Source of the DNA: Clostridia bacterium
GTDB taxonomy: Bacteria; Bacillota; Clostridia; Oscillospirales; CAG-272
Direction of reading: 5' to 3'
NCBI GenBank assembly: GCA_017503285.1
Contig: JAFVTH010000023.1
Location: 1 to 64,000, forward strand
Length of the DNA stretch: 64,000 nt
Shown: positions 40,889 to 51,061 of the stretch, one piece after another
Position numbering within the stretch: the first letter of the stretch is position 1
Layout of the letters: each line of letters starts with the position of its first letter
Notes under the pieces: model-generated
The model's database searches: none
The model's input: the letters and a program-made list of their open reading frames with translations, nothing else
Told to the model about the DNA's origin: nothing
Program-made: the position numbers and the translations under genes

Positions 40889-43513
40889 ATGAAAGAGTTA
40901 GCAAAAACCTATGCCCCTTCAGAATTTGAAGAGAAAATTTATCAAAACTGGTATGATAAAAAATATTTCACGCCGGAAATTGACCCATCAAAGGAGCATT
41001 ATTCCATAGTAATTCCCCCGCCAAACATAACAGGTCAGCTTCATATGGGCCACGCCCTTGATAACACCCTTCAGGATATTCTCATTCGCTATAAGCGTAT
41101 GAGTGGCTATTCAACTCTTTGGCTTCCCGGCACAGACCATGCGTCTATTGCCACCGAGGCAAAAATCGTTGAGGCTATGCGTAAGGAAGGCATTACAAAG
41201 GACGATATCGGCAGAGACGGCTTTCTTGAAAGAGCTTGGGCTTGGAAGGAGCAGTATGGCGGAAGAATCATTTCCCAGCTTAAAAAGCTAGGCTCATCCT
41301 GTGACTGGTCAAGAGAGCGCTTCACACTTGATGAGGGCTGTTCTGAGGCTGTAAAAGAGGTGTTTGTTCGCCTCTATAACAAGGGTCTTATCTATCGTGG
41401 CGAGAGAATAATTAACTGGTGTCCTCACTGCCTAACCTCTATTTCCGATGCCGAGGTTGAGTACGAGGATCAGGCAGGCCACTTCTGGCACATTAAGTAT
41501 CCTTTCAAGGATGGCAGTGGCTATCTTGAGTTTGCTACAACTCGTCCGGAAACGATGCTTGGCGATACAGCCGTTGCCGTAAACCCTAACGACGAAAGAT
41601 ATAAGGATATTGTCGGCAAAACACTCATTATTCCTTTGGTAAACAGAGAAATTCCGGTTGTTGCTGATGAATATGTTGAAATGGATTTCGGTACAGGTGT
41701 TGTTAAAATTACCCCTGCGCACGACCCTAACGACTTTGAGGTTGGTAAGCGCCATAACCTTCCAATCATCAATGTTATGACTGCTGATGCTAAAATTACC
41801 GAGGATTATCCCGCATACGCAGGTATGGACCGCTTTGAGGCAAGACGCGCTATCGTTGATGACCTTGAAAAGCAGGGCTATCTAATCAAGGTCGAGGACT
41901 ACTCTCACAACGTTGGCACCTGCTATCGCTGCGGAACAACCGTTGAGCCAAGAGTTTCACTTCAATGGTTCGTTAAGATGGAGGACCTTGCAAAGCCGGC
42001 TATTAAGGCTGTAAGAGAAGGCGACATCAAGTTTGTACCGGAGCGCTTTGAGAAAAATTACTTCCACTGGATGGAAAACATCCGTGACTGGTGTATTTCC
42101 CGTCAGCTTTGGTGGGGACACAGAATCCCTGCATTCTATTGTGACGATTGCGACGAGCTTGTTGTAACCAAGGATAGCGAGGCTATCTGCCCAAAATGCG
42201 GCAAGAAAATGCGTCAAGACCCGGATACACTTGACACATGGTTCTCCTCGGCATTGTGGCCATTTTCAACACTTGGCTGGCCAAAGGAAACAGAGGACCT
42301 TAAATACTTCTACCCGACAAGCACCCTTGTAACAGGCTATGATATTATTACCTTCTGGGTATCGAGAATGATATTTAGCGGTCTTGAGTATATGGGACAA
42401 AAGCCATTTGACACAGTTCTTATTCACGGTCTCGTACGTGACGCACAGGGCAGAAAAATGTCCAAGTCCCTTGGCAACGGCATTGACCCACTTCTGATTA
42501 TAGAGAAATATGGCGCAGACGCACTTCGCTTTGCCCTTGCGGCAGGAAACTCTCCGGGAAATGATATGCGTTTTTCTGACGAGAAAATTGAGTCTGCAAG
42601 AAACTTCGCAAACAAGCTTTGGAACGCTGCAAGATTTGTTATGATGAACCTTGACATCGAAAAGGTGGAAATGCCATCTGCCGATAAGCTTGGCATTCAA
42701 GACAAATGGGTTCTTTCTAAGCTTAACAGCCTCATAAAGAAGGTTAGAAGCAATCTTGACACCTACGAGCTTGGTATTGCTCTCGGTGAAATTTACGACT
42801 TTATTTGGGATATCCTTTGCGACTGGTATATTGAGCTTTCAAAGACAACCCTTTCACAAAAGGGCACAGAGCAAAACAAAACCTCACAAAACGTTATTGT
42901 TTATGTTCTTGAAAGCACACTTAAGCTTCTACATCCATTTATGCCATTTATTACAGAGGAAATTTACTTGTCCTTGCCTCATTTTGAGGACAAGGAAAGC
43001 ATTATGATTTCCACCTATCCTGAGGTAAATCCGGCGTATGAGTTTACAGCCGAGGCTGAAACAATGGAGAGGGTTATCGAGGCAATCAGAGCCGTAAGAG
43101 CGCGCAGAACAGAAATGAATGTTCCACCATCTAAGAAGGCAAAGATATTCATTTCCACAAAGTACGAGGATAGCTTTAACGACCAAACTGCCGAGTTCTT
43201 TAAGAAGCTTGCATCTGCCTCTGAGGTAGAGGTTGTTGGCGAGTACACAGGCGAAAACTCCGTTCAAATTATTACCCACGCTGCCACAATGTATATTCCA
43301 ATGGCAGAAATGGTAGATACAGAAAAGGAAAAGGCTCGTCTTAACCAGGAGCTGCAAAAGGTACAGGGCGAGATTGACCGTCTTGTTAAAAAGCTTTCCA
43401 ACACAGAATTTGTAAGCAAGGCGCCTGAAAAGGTTGTTGAGGGCGAAAAGCAAAAGCTTGAAAAGTACGAAAACACCAAAAAGGGTATTCTTGACGCACT
43501 AAGCGCACTATAA
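40889..43513 (+). CDS. valS: Valyl-tRNA synthetase
   Basis: The product is 874 residues, a usual length for ValRS. It starts at the ATG at 40889 with AAGGAG eight bases upstream; a longer in-frame start lies within the T-box and is rejected. Class I signatures are [19 protein letters not shown] (HIGH) and [14 protein letters not shown] (KMSKS). The editing domain ([17 protein letters not shown]) and the valyl-specific C-terminal coiled coil ([20 protein letters not shown] ...) are present. It charges tRNA-Val with valine in the cytoplasm and is under T-box control by uncharged tRNA-Val. It is a single gene ending at a terminator. Confidence 0.97.
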   Translation: MKELAKTYAPSEFEEKIYQNWYDKKYFTPEIDPSKEHYSIVIPPPNITGQLHMGHALDNTLQDILIRYKRMSGYSTLWLPGTDHASIATEAKIVEAMRKEGITKDDIGRDGFLERAWAWKEQYGGRIISQLKKLGSSCDWSRERFTLDEGCSEAVKEVFVRLYNKGLIYRGERIINWCPHCLTSISDAEVEYEDQAGHFWHIKYPFKDGSGYLEFATTRPETMLGDTAVAVNPNDERYKDIVGKTLIIPLVNREIPVVADEYVEMDFGTGVVKITPAHDPNDFEVGKRHNLPIINVMTADAKITEDYPAYAGMDRFEARRAIVDDLEKQGYLIKVEDYSHNVGTCYRCGTTVEPRVSLQWFVKMEDLAKPAIKAVREGDIKFVPERFEKNYFHWMENIRDWCISRQLWWGHRIPAFYCDDCDELVVTKDSEAICPKCGKKMRQDPDTLDTWFSSALWPFSTLGWPKETEDLKYFYPTSTLVTGYDIITFWVSRMIFSGLEYMGQKPFDTVLIHGLVRDAQGRKMSKSLGNGIDPLLIIEKYGADALRFALAAGNSPGNDMRFSDEKIESARNFANKLWNAARFVMMNLDIEKVEMPSADKLGIQDKWVLSKLNSLIKKVRSNLDTYELGIALGEIYDFIWDILCDWYIELSKTTLSQKGTEQNKTSQNVIVYVLESTLKLLHPFMPFITEEIYLSLPHFEDKESIMISTYPEVNPAYEFTAEAETMERVIEAIRAVRARRTEMNVPPSKKAKIFISTKYEDSFNDQTAEFFKKLASASEVEVVGEYTGENSVQIITHAATMYIPMAEMVDTEKEKARLNQELQKVQGEIDRLVKKLSNTEFVSKAPEKVVEGEKQKLEKYENTKKGILDALSAL

Positions 43514-43516
43514 ATA

Positions 43517-43551
43517 AAAAATGACGGAGCTTGTCTCCGTCTTTTTTTATT
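43517..43551 (+). terminator. Intrinsic terminator of valS
   Basis: GACGGAG-CTTGT-CTCCGTC followed by TTTTTTTA. Confidence 0.88.
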
Positions 43552-43593
43552 CATAAAAGCATCTCATCTAAAATAAATATAAATGGAAGGGAT

Positions 43594-46248
43594 GTGATTA
43601 TAATAGAGGAAATAAAAGGTCTTAGCCGTGAGGAGGTTATTGCCTCACGGGAGAAAAACGGAGAAAATAGGCTTAAGGCTGGTAAGCGCAAAACCTTTAT
43701 CAAAAGCTTTTTCTCTAATCTTAACGACCCTATAATAAGGGTTTTAATAATAGCACTTTTTGTAAACATAATAGTTATGCTACCAAATATAAATTGGTTT
43801 GAAATAGGTGGAATTTGTGCATCAATAATTATCTCAACCTTGGTTTCCACAATCTCAGAGCACGGGCAGGAAAACGCCTTTGAAAGGCTAAGACAAGAAA
43901 ACGAAAACAAGACGGTTATTGTAAAAAGAGCCGAGGGAGTATTTGAAATTCCCAGCGAGGAGCTTGTTGTTGGAGATATAATGCTCCTTTCCCAGGGGGA
44001 AGGAATTTATGCCGATGCACAGCTTTTAACTGGTAGTCTTTTGGTTGATGAATCTGCCTTGACAGGAGAAAGCAAGGAGATAAAGAAATCGGCAGGAAAG
44101 GGCGGAGCCTTATATAAGGGTAGCCTTATATCCTCAGGAAATGCAGAGGCGAGGGTTACAGGAGTTGGGGAAAATACCTACTATGGCAGGGTTGCTAAGG
44201 AGCTAAAAAGCAACACACGTCCAAGCCCACTAAAGCTTCGCTTAACAAAGCTTGCAAAGTCTATAAGCATTCTTGGCTATATATGCGCTATTTTAATTGC
44301 CCTTGCATATCTTTTTAACACATTTGTTATTGATCAAGGCTTTAACTGGGCGCTGGTGCTTCTTAAGCTACAGGACACAAGGTTTTTAATTTCCAAGCTG
44401 ATTTCAGCACTAACTCTTGGCATATCCGTTGTGGTCGTTGCTGTACCGGAGGGCTTGCCGATGATGATAACGGTGGTTCTTTCCTCAAATATGCAAAAAA
44501 TGTCCAAGGACAATGTTTTGGTAAGACGACTTGTGGGCATAGAAACCTCCGGAAATATAAATCTTCTGTTTACAGATAAAACAGGCACCTTAACAGAAGG
44601 CAGGCTTAAGGTTAAATCGATATACACTCCGGATGGAAGCGAGCTTAGGTCACTGAACACAATCTCCACAATGCCGGAGCTTAAAAAATACTTGACCCTG
44701 TGTGGATTATTTTGCAATTCCGCAACAATGTCGGGTGGTAAGGCAGTAGGCTCCGACCCCACAGATAGGGCAATTTTAGAGTATTTGTCAAAGGAACGGC
44801 TAAATGCACAGGTGCAGGAGAAAATCCCCTTCGACAGCGTGAAAAAATATAGCACAGCCACCCTTTCCTTTGATGGGGAAAGCGTAAGCGTTTTCAAGGG
44901 CGCACCCGAAAAGCTTATTTCTGCCTCCTGCTCTTATCTCGATAAAAATGGAAGCACCTGCCAAATGGACAAGGAAAAGCAATCAAAAATAAGAGCAAAG
45001 CTAAAGGAGCTTGCCGACAAATCCTACCGTGTTGTTGCCCTTGCCTATAAAAAGGAACGAGATATGGGGCTTTACGGCTTAACCTTTCTTTGTCTGGTTG
45101 CCATAAGAGACAGAATACGTAAGGAGGTGCCCGAGGCTATAAATAGCGTTACAAGGGCTGGGGTTGGCGTTGTAATGATAACAGGCGACAACAAGGACAC
45201 CGCCGTTTCCATAGCTAAGGAGTGTGGCATTATTTCCTCATTAACCAAGCGTAATTTAGCTATAACGGGTGCAGAGCTTGAGGCGTTAAGCGACAAGGAG
45301 CTTGGGGATATGCTACCCAGCCTTGCAGTAATAGCAAGGGCGCTTCCACAGGACAAAAGCCGTCTTGTAAGGGTTGCACAGGAAAGAGGTCTTGTTGTGG
45401 GTATGACAGGGGACGGCATAAACGATGCCGCATCCCTAAAGGCGGCAGATGTTGGCTTTGGTATGGGTAGTGGCACGGAGGTAGCCAAGGAAGCCTCGGA
45501 TATAGTAATTAAGGATAATAACTTTGCCTCAATTGTCAAGGCTATCCTTTACGGCAGAACAATATTTGAGTCCATAAGAAAATTTATCGTTTTCCAGCTG
45601 ACAATGAATCTTGGGGCAGTTGGTATTTCCCTGATAGGTCCGTTTATCGGCATAGATAAGCCTGTTACAATTACCCAAATGCTGTGGGTAAATATCATTA
45701 TGGATACCTTAGGCGCTCTTGCCTTTGCCTCAGAGCCGCCACTGCTTTCATATATGAAGCAAAAGCCAAAGAAAAGAGAAGAAAGTATAATTAACAAGCC
45801 CATGCTAAGGAGCATAATTTTCTCCGGGCTTTACTTTCTTGGTATATCAATATGGTTTTTAAAGAGCGACACTCTCCCCTGTATTTTAACAAGAGCAGAC
45901 GAAAAATACCTGCTTAGTGCCTTCTTTGCTATGTTTATTTTTACAGGCGTATTTGTTTGCTTTACATCAAGATCCCAAGGGCTTAATATTCTTTCATATA
46001 TAACTAAAAACAAGTCCTTTATAACAATTATGGTGCTAATTTCCGTTTTACAAATGGCATTTATATATTTTGGTGGAGACGTTTTCCGCACCACACCACT
46101 TGATTTTGTGGATTTACTAATTATTTTAGCTATTTCCTTCAGTATAGTAATTTTCGACTTTTTAAGAAAGCTTATTGAAAGATACATAATGTTAAATAAA
46201 AAAGCATATTTATTAAAAAAGAGAAAAAACGAAATGGAGGAAAAATAA
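43594..46248 (+). CDS. P-type Ca2+-transporting ATPase
   Basis: The product is 884 residues. I take the GTG at 43594 (GGAAGGGA just upstream), which puts the start shortly before the conserved GLSREEVIASREKNGENRL; an ATG at 43531 lies in the valS terminator. The motifs are TGES (actuator), VPEGLPM in helix 4 (type II Ca2+ pumps), FTDKTGTLTEG with phosphorylated D328, and TGDGINDAASLKAADVG (hinge). About ten membrane helices are visible, including a pair at the N-terminus and six at the C-terminus. It exports Ca2+ or related cations from the cytoplasm. The S1-domain gene begins one base after its stop, so they share a transcript. Confidence 0.9.
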   Translation: MIIIEEIKGLSREEVIASREKNGENRLKAGKRKTFIKSFFSNLNDPIIRVLIIALFVNIIVMLPNINWFEIGGICASIIISTLVSTISEHGQENAFERLRQENENKTVIVKRAEGVFEIPSEELVVGDIMLLSQGEGIYADAQLLTGSLLVDESALTGESKEIKKSAGKGGALYKGSLISSGNAEARVTGVGENTYYGRVAKELKSNTRPSPLKLRLTKLAKSISILGYICAILIALAYLFNTFVIDQGFNWALVLLKLQDTRFLISKLISALTLGISVVVVAVPEGLPMMITVVLSSNMQKMSKDNVLVRRLVGIETSGNINLLFTDKTGTLTEGRLKVKSIYTPDGSELRSLNTISTMPELKKYLTLCGLFCNSATMSGGKAVGSDPTDRAILEYLSKERLNAQVQEKIPFDSVKKYSTATLSFDGESVSVFKGAPEKLISASCSYLDKNGSTCQMDKEKQSKIRAKLKELADKSYRVVALAYKKERDMGLYGLTFLCLVAIRDRIRKEVPEAINSVTRAGVGVVMITGDNKDTAVSIAKECGIISSLTKRNLAITGAELEALSDKELGDMLPSLAVIARALPQDKSRLVRVAQERGLVVGMTGDGINDAASLKAADVGFGMGSGTEVAKEASDIVIKDNNFASIVKAILYGRTIFESIRKFIVFQLTMNLGAVGISLIGPFIGIDKPVTITQMLWVNIIMDTLGALAFASEPPLLSYMKQKPKKREESIINKPMLRSIIFSGLYFLGISIWFLKSDTLPCILTRADEKYLLSAFFAMFIFTGVFVCFTSRSQGLNILSYITKNKSFITIMVLISVLQMAFIYFGGDVFRTTPLDFVDLLIILAISFSIVIFDFLRKLIERYIMLNKKAYLLKKRKNEMEEK

Positions 46249-46249
46249 A

Positions 46250-47203
46250 ATGATACAAAAGGTATATCTGCCGGAGGGAGCTTTATATTCAACCTCGAAA
46301 AACAGGGAATATATATCCAGCCTAGCAGGGCTGGAAAGGGCATACCAGGAGGGCAGAATCCTTGAGGGCGTAGTGAAAATGTGCGATAGCGACAGCCTAA
46401 ATTTACATATTGATTTATATGGCACAGAGGGCATAATTCCTAAGGAGGAGTGTGTTCTTGGGGAAGAAATAAAGGACATAGCCATAATAACAAGAGTTGG
46501 CAAGGTGGTTGCTTTTAAGGTCATAGGCTTTACAGAGGGCAAAAACAACAAAAGGATAGCAATCCTTTCAAGAAAGGAAGCGCAAAGACAGTGCCTTGAA
46601 AACTATCTTATGGACCTAATTCCGGGAGATATAATTCCGGCAAGGGTTACTCACATAGAGCCATTTGGCGCCTTTGTTGATATAGGCTGCGGCATAATAT
46701 CTCTTTTGTCAGTTGATTCGGTATCTGTCTCACGTATATCAACCCCAAGGGATAGATTTTCATTAAGAGAATCTATTTATGTGGTGGTAAAAAGCATCGA
46801 CCGCGAAAGCAAAAGGATATTCGTTTCCACTAAGGAGCTATTTGGCACCTGGGAGGAAAACGCAAATGGCTTTTCGATTGGTCAAACAGTTTCGGGCATA
46901 ATCCGCAGCGTAGAAAGCTATGGCATATTTGTGGAGCTTGCTCCAAACCTAGCCGGTCTTGCGGAGCTAAAGGACGATGTATATGTAGGCGACAAATGTG
47001 CCGCGTACATAAAGAGCATTATGCCGGATAAAATGAAAATTAAGCTTGTGATTATCGACACCTATGAAAATAATGACCCACCAAGCACTAAGGAGCATAT
47101 CTATATTGATACAAATGAAATAACCCATATAGATAGATGGCAATACTCACCACCTAACTGTCAAAGAGTAATAGAAAGTGATTTCCAAAATAAAAAGTCA
47201 TAG
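46250..47203 (+). CDS. S1 RNA-binding domain protein (RpsA-like)
   Basis: The product is 317 residues and soluble. It has three successive S1-like OB folds: a degenerate one at ~35-105 (GRILEGVVKMCDS), a clear one at ~128-200 (GDIIPARVTHIEPFGAFVDIG) and another at ~213-270 (GQTVSGIIRSVESYGIFVEL). It is similar in layout to the S1-like 30S proteins of Clostridia, which are shorter than E. coli S1. It probably binds mRNA or the ribosome. Its last codons form one arm of the shared terminator. It is co-transcribed with the Ca2+ ATPase, an odd pairing that may only reflect gene order. Confidence 0.85.
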   Translation: MIQKVYLPEGALYSTSKNREYISSLAGLERAYQEGRILEGVVKMCDSDSLNLHIDLYGTEGIIPKEECVLGEEIKDIAIITRVGKVVAFKVIGFTEGKNNKRIAILSRKEAQRQCLENYLMDLIPGDIIPARVTHIEPFGAFVDIGCGIISLLSVDSVSVSRISTPRDRFSLRESIYVVVKSIDRESKRIFVSTKELFGTWEENANGFSIGQTVSGIIRSVESYGIFVELAPNLAGLAELKDDVYVGDKCAAYIKSIMPDKMKIKLVIIDTYENNDPPSTKEHIYIDTNEITHIDRWQYSPPNCQRVIESDFQNKKS

Positions 47204-47223
47204 CCTGTGCTATGACTTTTTTG
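47190..47223. terminator. Bidirectional terminator shared by converging genes
   Basis: AAAAAGTCATAGC-CTGT-GCTATGACTTTTTT. Both genes end inside it with the same codons (AAG TCA TAG), one on each strand. Confidence 0.9.
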
Positions 47224-48475
47224 CTTTTAAAGAAAAAGTAAATATAGTACCATTTGCTTCGTCGCTTGACACACTAAGCGTACCACCTAAGGCACGAGAA
47301 AGGTTACGTGCAATAGCTAAGCCAAGACCGTGCCCCTCGGTGCTTCTTGTTTCATCAAGCCTGTAAAACTTTTCGAAAATCTGCCCTTGCATATCCTTAG
47401 GGATAACCTCTCCTATATTTTTAACAGAAAGAACAGCCTTTTTGTTGACAAATGAAAGCTCAATCCAAATTTTACTTTCCTTAGAATATTTGATCGCATT
47501 GTCAACCAAAATATTCACAATTCTTAAATACGAGTCTGGACAAGTCTCAGCAATTAAACCATTTTCAATGCTTGAAATTAAAGTAATGCTTTTTTCAAAA
47601 GCAACTGCCTCCAACTGCAAAATTGCAGAGCTGACAATCTCGCTAATATTTTCCTCGCTACGCATAGGCAAAAGCTCCTCGCTTTTTGCTAGATCTAACA
47701 TTTGTTCAACGAGATGCTTCATGCGCTTTGCTTCGTTCGAGGTAGAGTCAATCCATCTTTTTTGTTCCAAAATGGTTGACCCTGTGTTTGAATTTAGGAT
47801 ATCGTTATTGGCTAAAATTATGGTAAGAGGTGTTTTTAAATCGTGAGATGCATCTGCTACGAATTGTCGTTGTTTTTCCCATGCCTCGCTAACAGGCTTT
47901 ACAGAAATTTGTGCAAGCCTTTCACTTACAAAAAGCATAATAACCATAATAACTAAGTAGGTAGCAAATGATATAAGTGCTGTATGCTTGGCACTTTCAA
48001 TAAGTGGCTCTACAGAGCAAAACGCAACAAGTGTACCATCACTCACACTTTTTCTTTCGTACATAAGGCTATATTGATTGATAATTCCCTTAGCATCTTT
48101 TGAAAGCGTCTGATTTATGGCATCCTCGATTACCTGACGGCTAATGTTTGTTCTGTTATCGAAAATTTCCTTTATTTGTCCTTTTTCGTCTAGTAGAACG
48201 GAAAGAGGAAAAACCCTTGGCATTTGCTCTGAACTCTCAAGATTAGGAGGCTCGTTGCCACCCTGTGAAGGAGGAGGGCTTTTGTCCGGCTCATCAAAGC
48301 TTTCGGGAAAACGATCCCTATTGAATACATTTGTAGCATAGCTAAGGGAGCGTTCAAGCTCGCTTGCTTGCTGATTATACATAAATATATTGAATAATAT
48401 AAATGCCACCAAAAGCAAAGAGCCAACCAAGGACATAGTGATAATGATAATTCGTCTTTTTAGTTTTTTAATCAT
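47210..48475 (-). CDS. Sensor histidine kinase (OmpR-type system)
   Basis: The product is 421 residues. Two membrane helices (about 9-31 and 165-184) flank a ~130-residue extracellular sensor with a Pro/Ser-rich segment (DEPDKSPPPSQGGNEPP). The dimerisation domain has phospho-acceptor H211 (ASHDLKTPLTIIL), followed by the ATPase boxes LVDNAIKYS (N box) and HGLGLAIARNLSRALGG (G boxes). It phosphorylates the response regulator encoded upstream, which overlaps it by eight bases. It probably responds to an envelope or extracellular signal. The divergent beta-helix lipoprotein is the likely regulated target, inferred from position. Confidence 0.92.
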   Translation of the reverse strand: MIKKLKRRIIIITMSLVGSLLLVAFILFNIFMYNQQASELERSLSYATNVFNRDRFPESFDEPDKSPPPSQGGNEPPNLESSEQMPRVFPLSVLLDEKGQIKEIFDNRTNISRQVIEDAINQTLSKDAKGIINQYSLMYERKSVSDGTLVAFCSVEPLIESAKHTALISFATYLVIMVIMLFVSERLAQISVKPVSEAWEKQRQFVADASHDLKTPLTIILANNDILNSNTGSTILEQKRWIDSTSNEAKRMKHLVEQMLDLAKSEELLPMRSEENISEIVSSAILQLEAVAFEKSITLISSIENGLIAETCPDSYLRIVNILVDNAIKYSKESKIWIELSFVNKKAVLSVKNIGEVIPKDMQGQIFEKFYRLDETRSTEGHGLGLAIARNLSRALGGTLSVSSDEANGTIFTFSLKAKKS

Positions 48476-49154
48476 TTTTTATAAGCCTATAACCTAATTT
48501 TTTTATAGAAACAATTTCACACTTTGATTCGATAAAATTAAGTTTTTTACGCAAAAAGGAAATATATGTTTCCACGTTGTTATCTCCCGCATCTGAATCA
48601 TATCCCCACACCTTGGTTATAATCTCGTCCTTAGAAATAATGACTTGTGGCTTAGATAAAAATAGCTTAATTATCTCAGCCTCCTTGAAGGTTAGCCTTA
48701 TCTCCTTGCCACTCATTTTAGATGAAAGACAAATGGAATCAAAAGAAAAGCTAAGGTCCTCATGCTCCATTGTATTTAGCACAATTTCCCCCTTTCTTCG
48801 ACACAGGGTGCGTATTCTTGCTAAAAGCTCTTCAGTAGAAAATGGCTTAGTCATATAATCATCAGCCCCTAAATCCAACCCCTTTACCTTGTCGCTAATG
48901 CTACTTTTGGCAGTTAACATAAGTATAGGAGCCGATATTTTGTTTTCCCTTAAAGTGCGTAGCAACTCAAAGCCATTCATTTTCGGCAGCATAACATCTA
49001 AAATTATGCAATCGTATATATCACTAAGCCCATAGCTGAGTCCGTCGCTACCATCGTATACCGAGTCAACCTGATACTTTTTTTCTAAAAGAATTTCAGA
49101 AATCGCATCATTTAGACTCTTATTATCCTCAACAATTAAAATTCTCATAGCCAC
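48468..49154 (-). CDS. OmpR/PhoB-family response regulator
   Basis: The product is 228 residues. The receiver domain has D53 (ILDVMLPKMNG) as phosphorylation site, the acidic pair ED near the N-terminus, LTAKSS (Thr switch) and TKPFS (Lys). The C-terminal winged-helix DNA-binding domain has LTFKEAEIIKLFLSKPQVII and VETYISFLRKKL. It is the first gene of a two-gene operon with the histidine kinase, which it overlaps by eight bases. It is divergent from the lipoprotein gene at 49294, whose upstream region holds a direct repeat that may be its site. Confidence 0.93.
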   Translation of the reverse strand: MAMRILIVEDNKSLNDAISEILLEKKYQVDSVYDGSDGLSYGLSDIYDCIILDVMLPKMNGFELLRTLRENKISAPILMLTAKSSISDKVKGLDLGADDYMTKPFSTEELLARIRTLCRRKGEIVLNTMEHEDLSFSFDSICLSSKMSGKEIRLTFKEAEIIKLFLSKPQVIISKDEIITKVWGYDSDAGDNNVETYISFLRKKLNFIESKCEIVSIKKLGYRLIKND

Positions 49155-49223
49155 CTCACGAGGTAATTATAGCTTATTTTTTATTTTCTATCAATATTAT
49201 GAAACAAAAAACTTGAAAAAACC

Positions 49224-49264
49224 TTAAAGCATTTAAGCATTATTTGAGAAAAACGAATTACAAT
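49224..49264 (+). promoter_or_regulatory. Promoter with direct repeat, possible response-regulator site
   Basis: TACAAT (49259-49264) is a plausible -10 with no good -35 (AGCATT at 49236). Just upstream are TTAAAGCAT (49224-49232) and TTAAGCAT (49233-49240), a head-to-tail repeat of the kind bound by OmpR-family activators at weak -35 promoters. The period is shorter (about 9 bp) than the classical 10-11 bp. Confidence 0.4.
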
Positions 49265-49293
49265 AAGGTAAAAACTATGATAGGAGAAAAGTA

Positions 49294-50967
49294 TTGAAAA
49301 GAACTACCTTCCTGATTTTAATAACATTTTTTATTTTGTTACTTGTGGGCTGTGATGCATCCTCAAATAATATAGATAATGGCGCCATCGACACAAGTAT
49401 TTACAAGGAACAGGACCAAATGCTGACTGACAGAGATGTTATTTCTGATTATGATGGGGAAAGCATCATTTCAATTAGCCTTCTTGGAACATATATTGAA
49501 TCGTCGGAGCACGTAGAAATTATTGATAGAACAGTTAAAATTTCGAAGTCAGGGTATTATCTTGTTACTGGTAGCCTTGATGATGGTATGATAGTTGTAG
49601 ATGCTGCAAAAACTGCAAAAATACAGATTATATTTAGGGACGTGTCGATAAATCACAATAGCAGTGCGCCGATTTATATAAAGAGCTGTAACAAATGCTT
49701 TATTACACTTGAGGGAGAAAATTCACTAGAAACAAAAAATAGCTTTGTTGCCATAGATGAAAATAATATTGATGGCGTTGTATTTTCCAAAGATGACCTT
49801 ACAATAAATGGCAGTGGCACCTTAAACCTTGTATCCCCAAAAAATGGAATAGTTTGCAAGGATGATTTGGTTATTTCAAATTCTTCTATTAAAATAGGCG
49901 CTCGAAATCACGGGATTGACGTAAATAATAGCGCAAGGTTTGCATACTGTAGTTTAGAAATAAATGCAGCAAATGACGGTGTACACGCAGAAAACGCAGA
50001 GGATACGGAAAAAGGTTACATTTATCTGCTGGAACCCAATGTAAAGATTAATTCAAGTGGCGATGGCTTAGATGCAAGTGCATATATTCAAATTGAGAAT
50101 TGTCAGCTTGGTATTGAAACCACAAGCTCAGAAAATAGCACAAAGGGTATCAAGGCAGAAGCAGGGATTCTTTTGAATTCTGGAAAATTAAATATTTCCT
50201 CGCACGATGATGGTCTACACTCTAATGGCTCAATTATTATTAATAATACTGAGCTTGTAGTTTCTTCTGATGACGATGGTATTCACGCAGATGAAATCAT
50301 AGAAATATATGGTGGTAAAATAGATATAATTAAAAGCTATGAAGGAATTGAGGCACTTGATATAAAGCTATTGGGTGGAAATATAAACATAAAGGCAAGC
50401 GATGATGGAATTAATGCCGCTGGTGGTAATGACCAAAGTGGCTTTGGAGGACAATTTGGAGGGCAAGATAATTTTGGCAGACCCGGAGGTAGACCCGGTG
50501 GCATGGGTGGCATGGGCGGCATGGGCGGCTCTGATTCATCGAACGGAAGTGTTATAATATCTGGTGGCAAAATATATATAAATGCATCAGGCGATGGCAT
50601 AGACGCAAACGGAACGTTAGAAATATCAGGTGGATATGTAACTGTCTGTGGTCCTACCACTGGCGATACTGCAGTGCTTGATTATGATGTGAGTGGTACG
50701 ATAAGTGGTGGTATCTTTGTAGGCACTGGTGCATCAATGATGGCGCAAACACTTTCAAGCTCTACTCAAGGAGTTATTTCCTTAAGTACAGGGACACAAT
50801 ACGCAGGAACAAAAATTACTCTTGAAAACAGTGAAGGCGAGATTCTTCTTGAAGCAGTGCCTGAAAACAATTTTCAAATAGTTATTTTAACAAGCGATAT
50901 GATGACAAAGGGTGAGTATTACACAGTACACATCGGAGAGCTTAGTGGTACCTTTACAGCAGAGTAG
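49294..50967 (+). CDS. Beta-helix lipoprotein with carbohydrate-binding-like (Cthe_2159 type) repeats
   Basis: The product is 557 residues, with a TTG start at 49294 and GGAGAAAA upstream. The signal peptide ends in the lipobox LVGC (Cys20). Residues ~75-470 form a parallel beta-helix with recurring acid-Gly turns (NDGVHAE, GDGLDAS, HDDGLHSNG, DDDGIHAD, SDDGINAAGG, GDGIDANG), typical Ca2+-binding turns of the Cthe_2159-like domain that binds acidic polysaccharide. A Gly/Met-rich insert (GGQFGGQDNFGRPGGRPGGM ...) is present near 385-415. The product is surface-anchored and probably binds pectin or another polyuronide. It is divergent from the two-component system. Confidence 0.85.
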   Translation: MKRTTFLILITFFILLLVGCDASSNNIDNGAIDTSIYKEQDQMLTDRDVISDYDGESIISISLLGTYIESSEHVEIIDRTVKISKSGYYLVTGSLDDGMIVVDAAKTAKIQIIFRDVSINHNSSAPIYIKSCNKCFITLEGENSLETKNSFVAIDENNIDGVVFSKDDLTINGSGTLNLVSPKNGIVCKDDLVISNSSIKIGARNHGIDVNNSARFAYCSLEINAANDGVHAENAEDTEKGYIYLLEPNVKINSSGDGLDASAYIQIENCQLGIETTSSENSTKGIKAEAGILLNSGKLNISSHDDGLHSNGSIIINNTELVVSSDDDGIHADEIIEIYGGKIDIIKSYEGIEALDIKLLGGNINIKASDDGINAAGGNDQSGFGGQFGGQDNFGRPGGRPGGMGGMGGMGGSDSSNGSVIISGGKIYINASGDGIDANGTLEISGGYVTVCGPTTGDTAVLDYDVSGTISGGIFVGTGASMMAQTLSSSTQGVISLSTGTQYAGTKITLENSEGEILLEAVPENNFQIVILTSDMMTKGEYYTVHIGELSGTFTAE

Positions 50968-50997
50968 TACGTTGTAATCTCATCATTACAAATTAAG

Positions 50998-51026
50998 AAA
51001 AGGGCTGAGAACAGCCCTTTTTCTTT
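50998..51026. terminator. Bidirectional terminator between the lipoprotein gene and spo0A
   Basis: AAAAGGGCTG-AGAA-CAGCCCTTTTT. It ends the lipoprotein gene; the A-run also allows stopping of spo0A transcripts from the right. Confidence 0.85.
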
Positions 51027-51061
51027 ATTTTTACATATGAACGTGTAAACATATGTGCATA

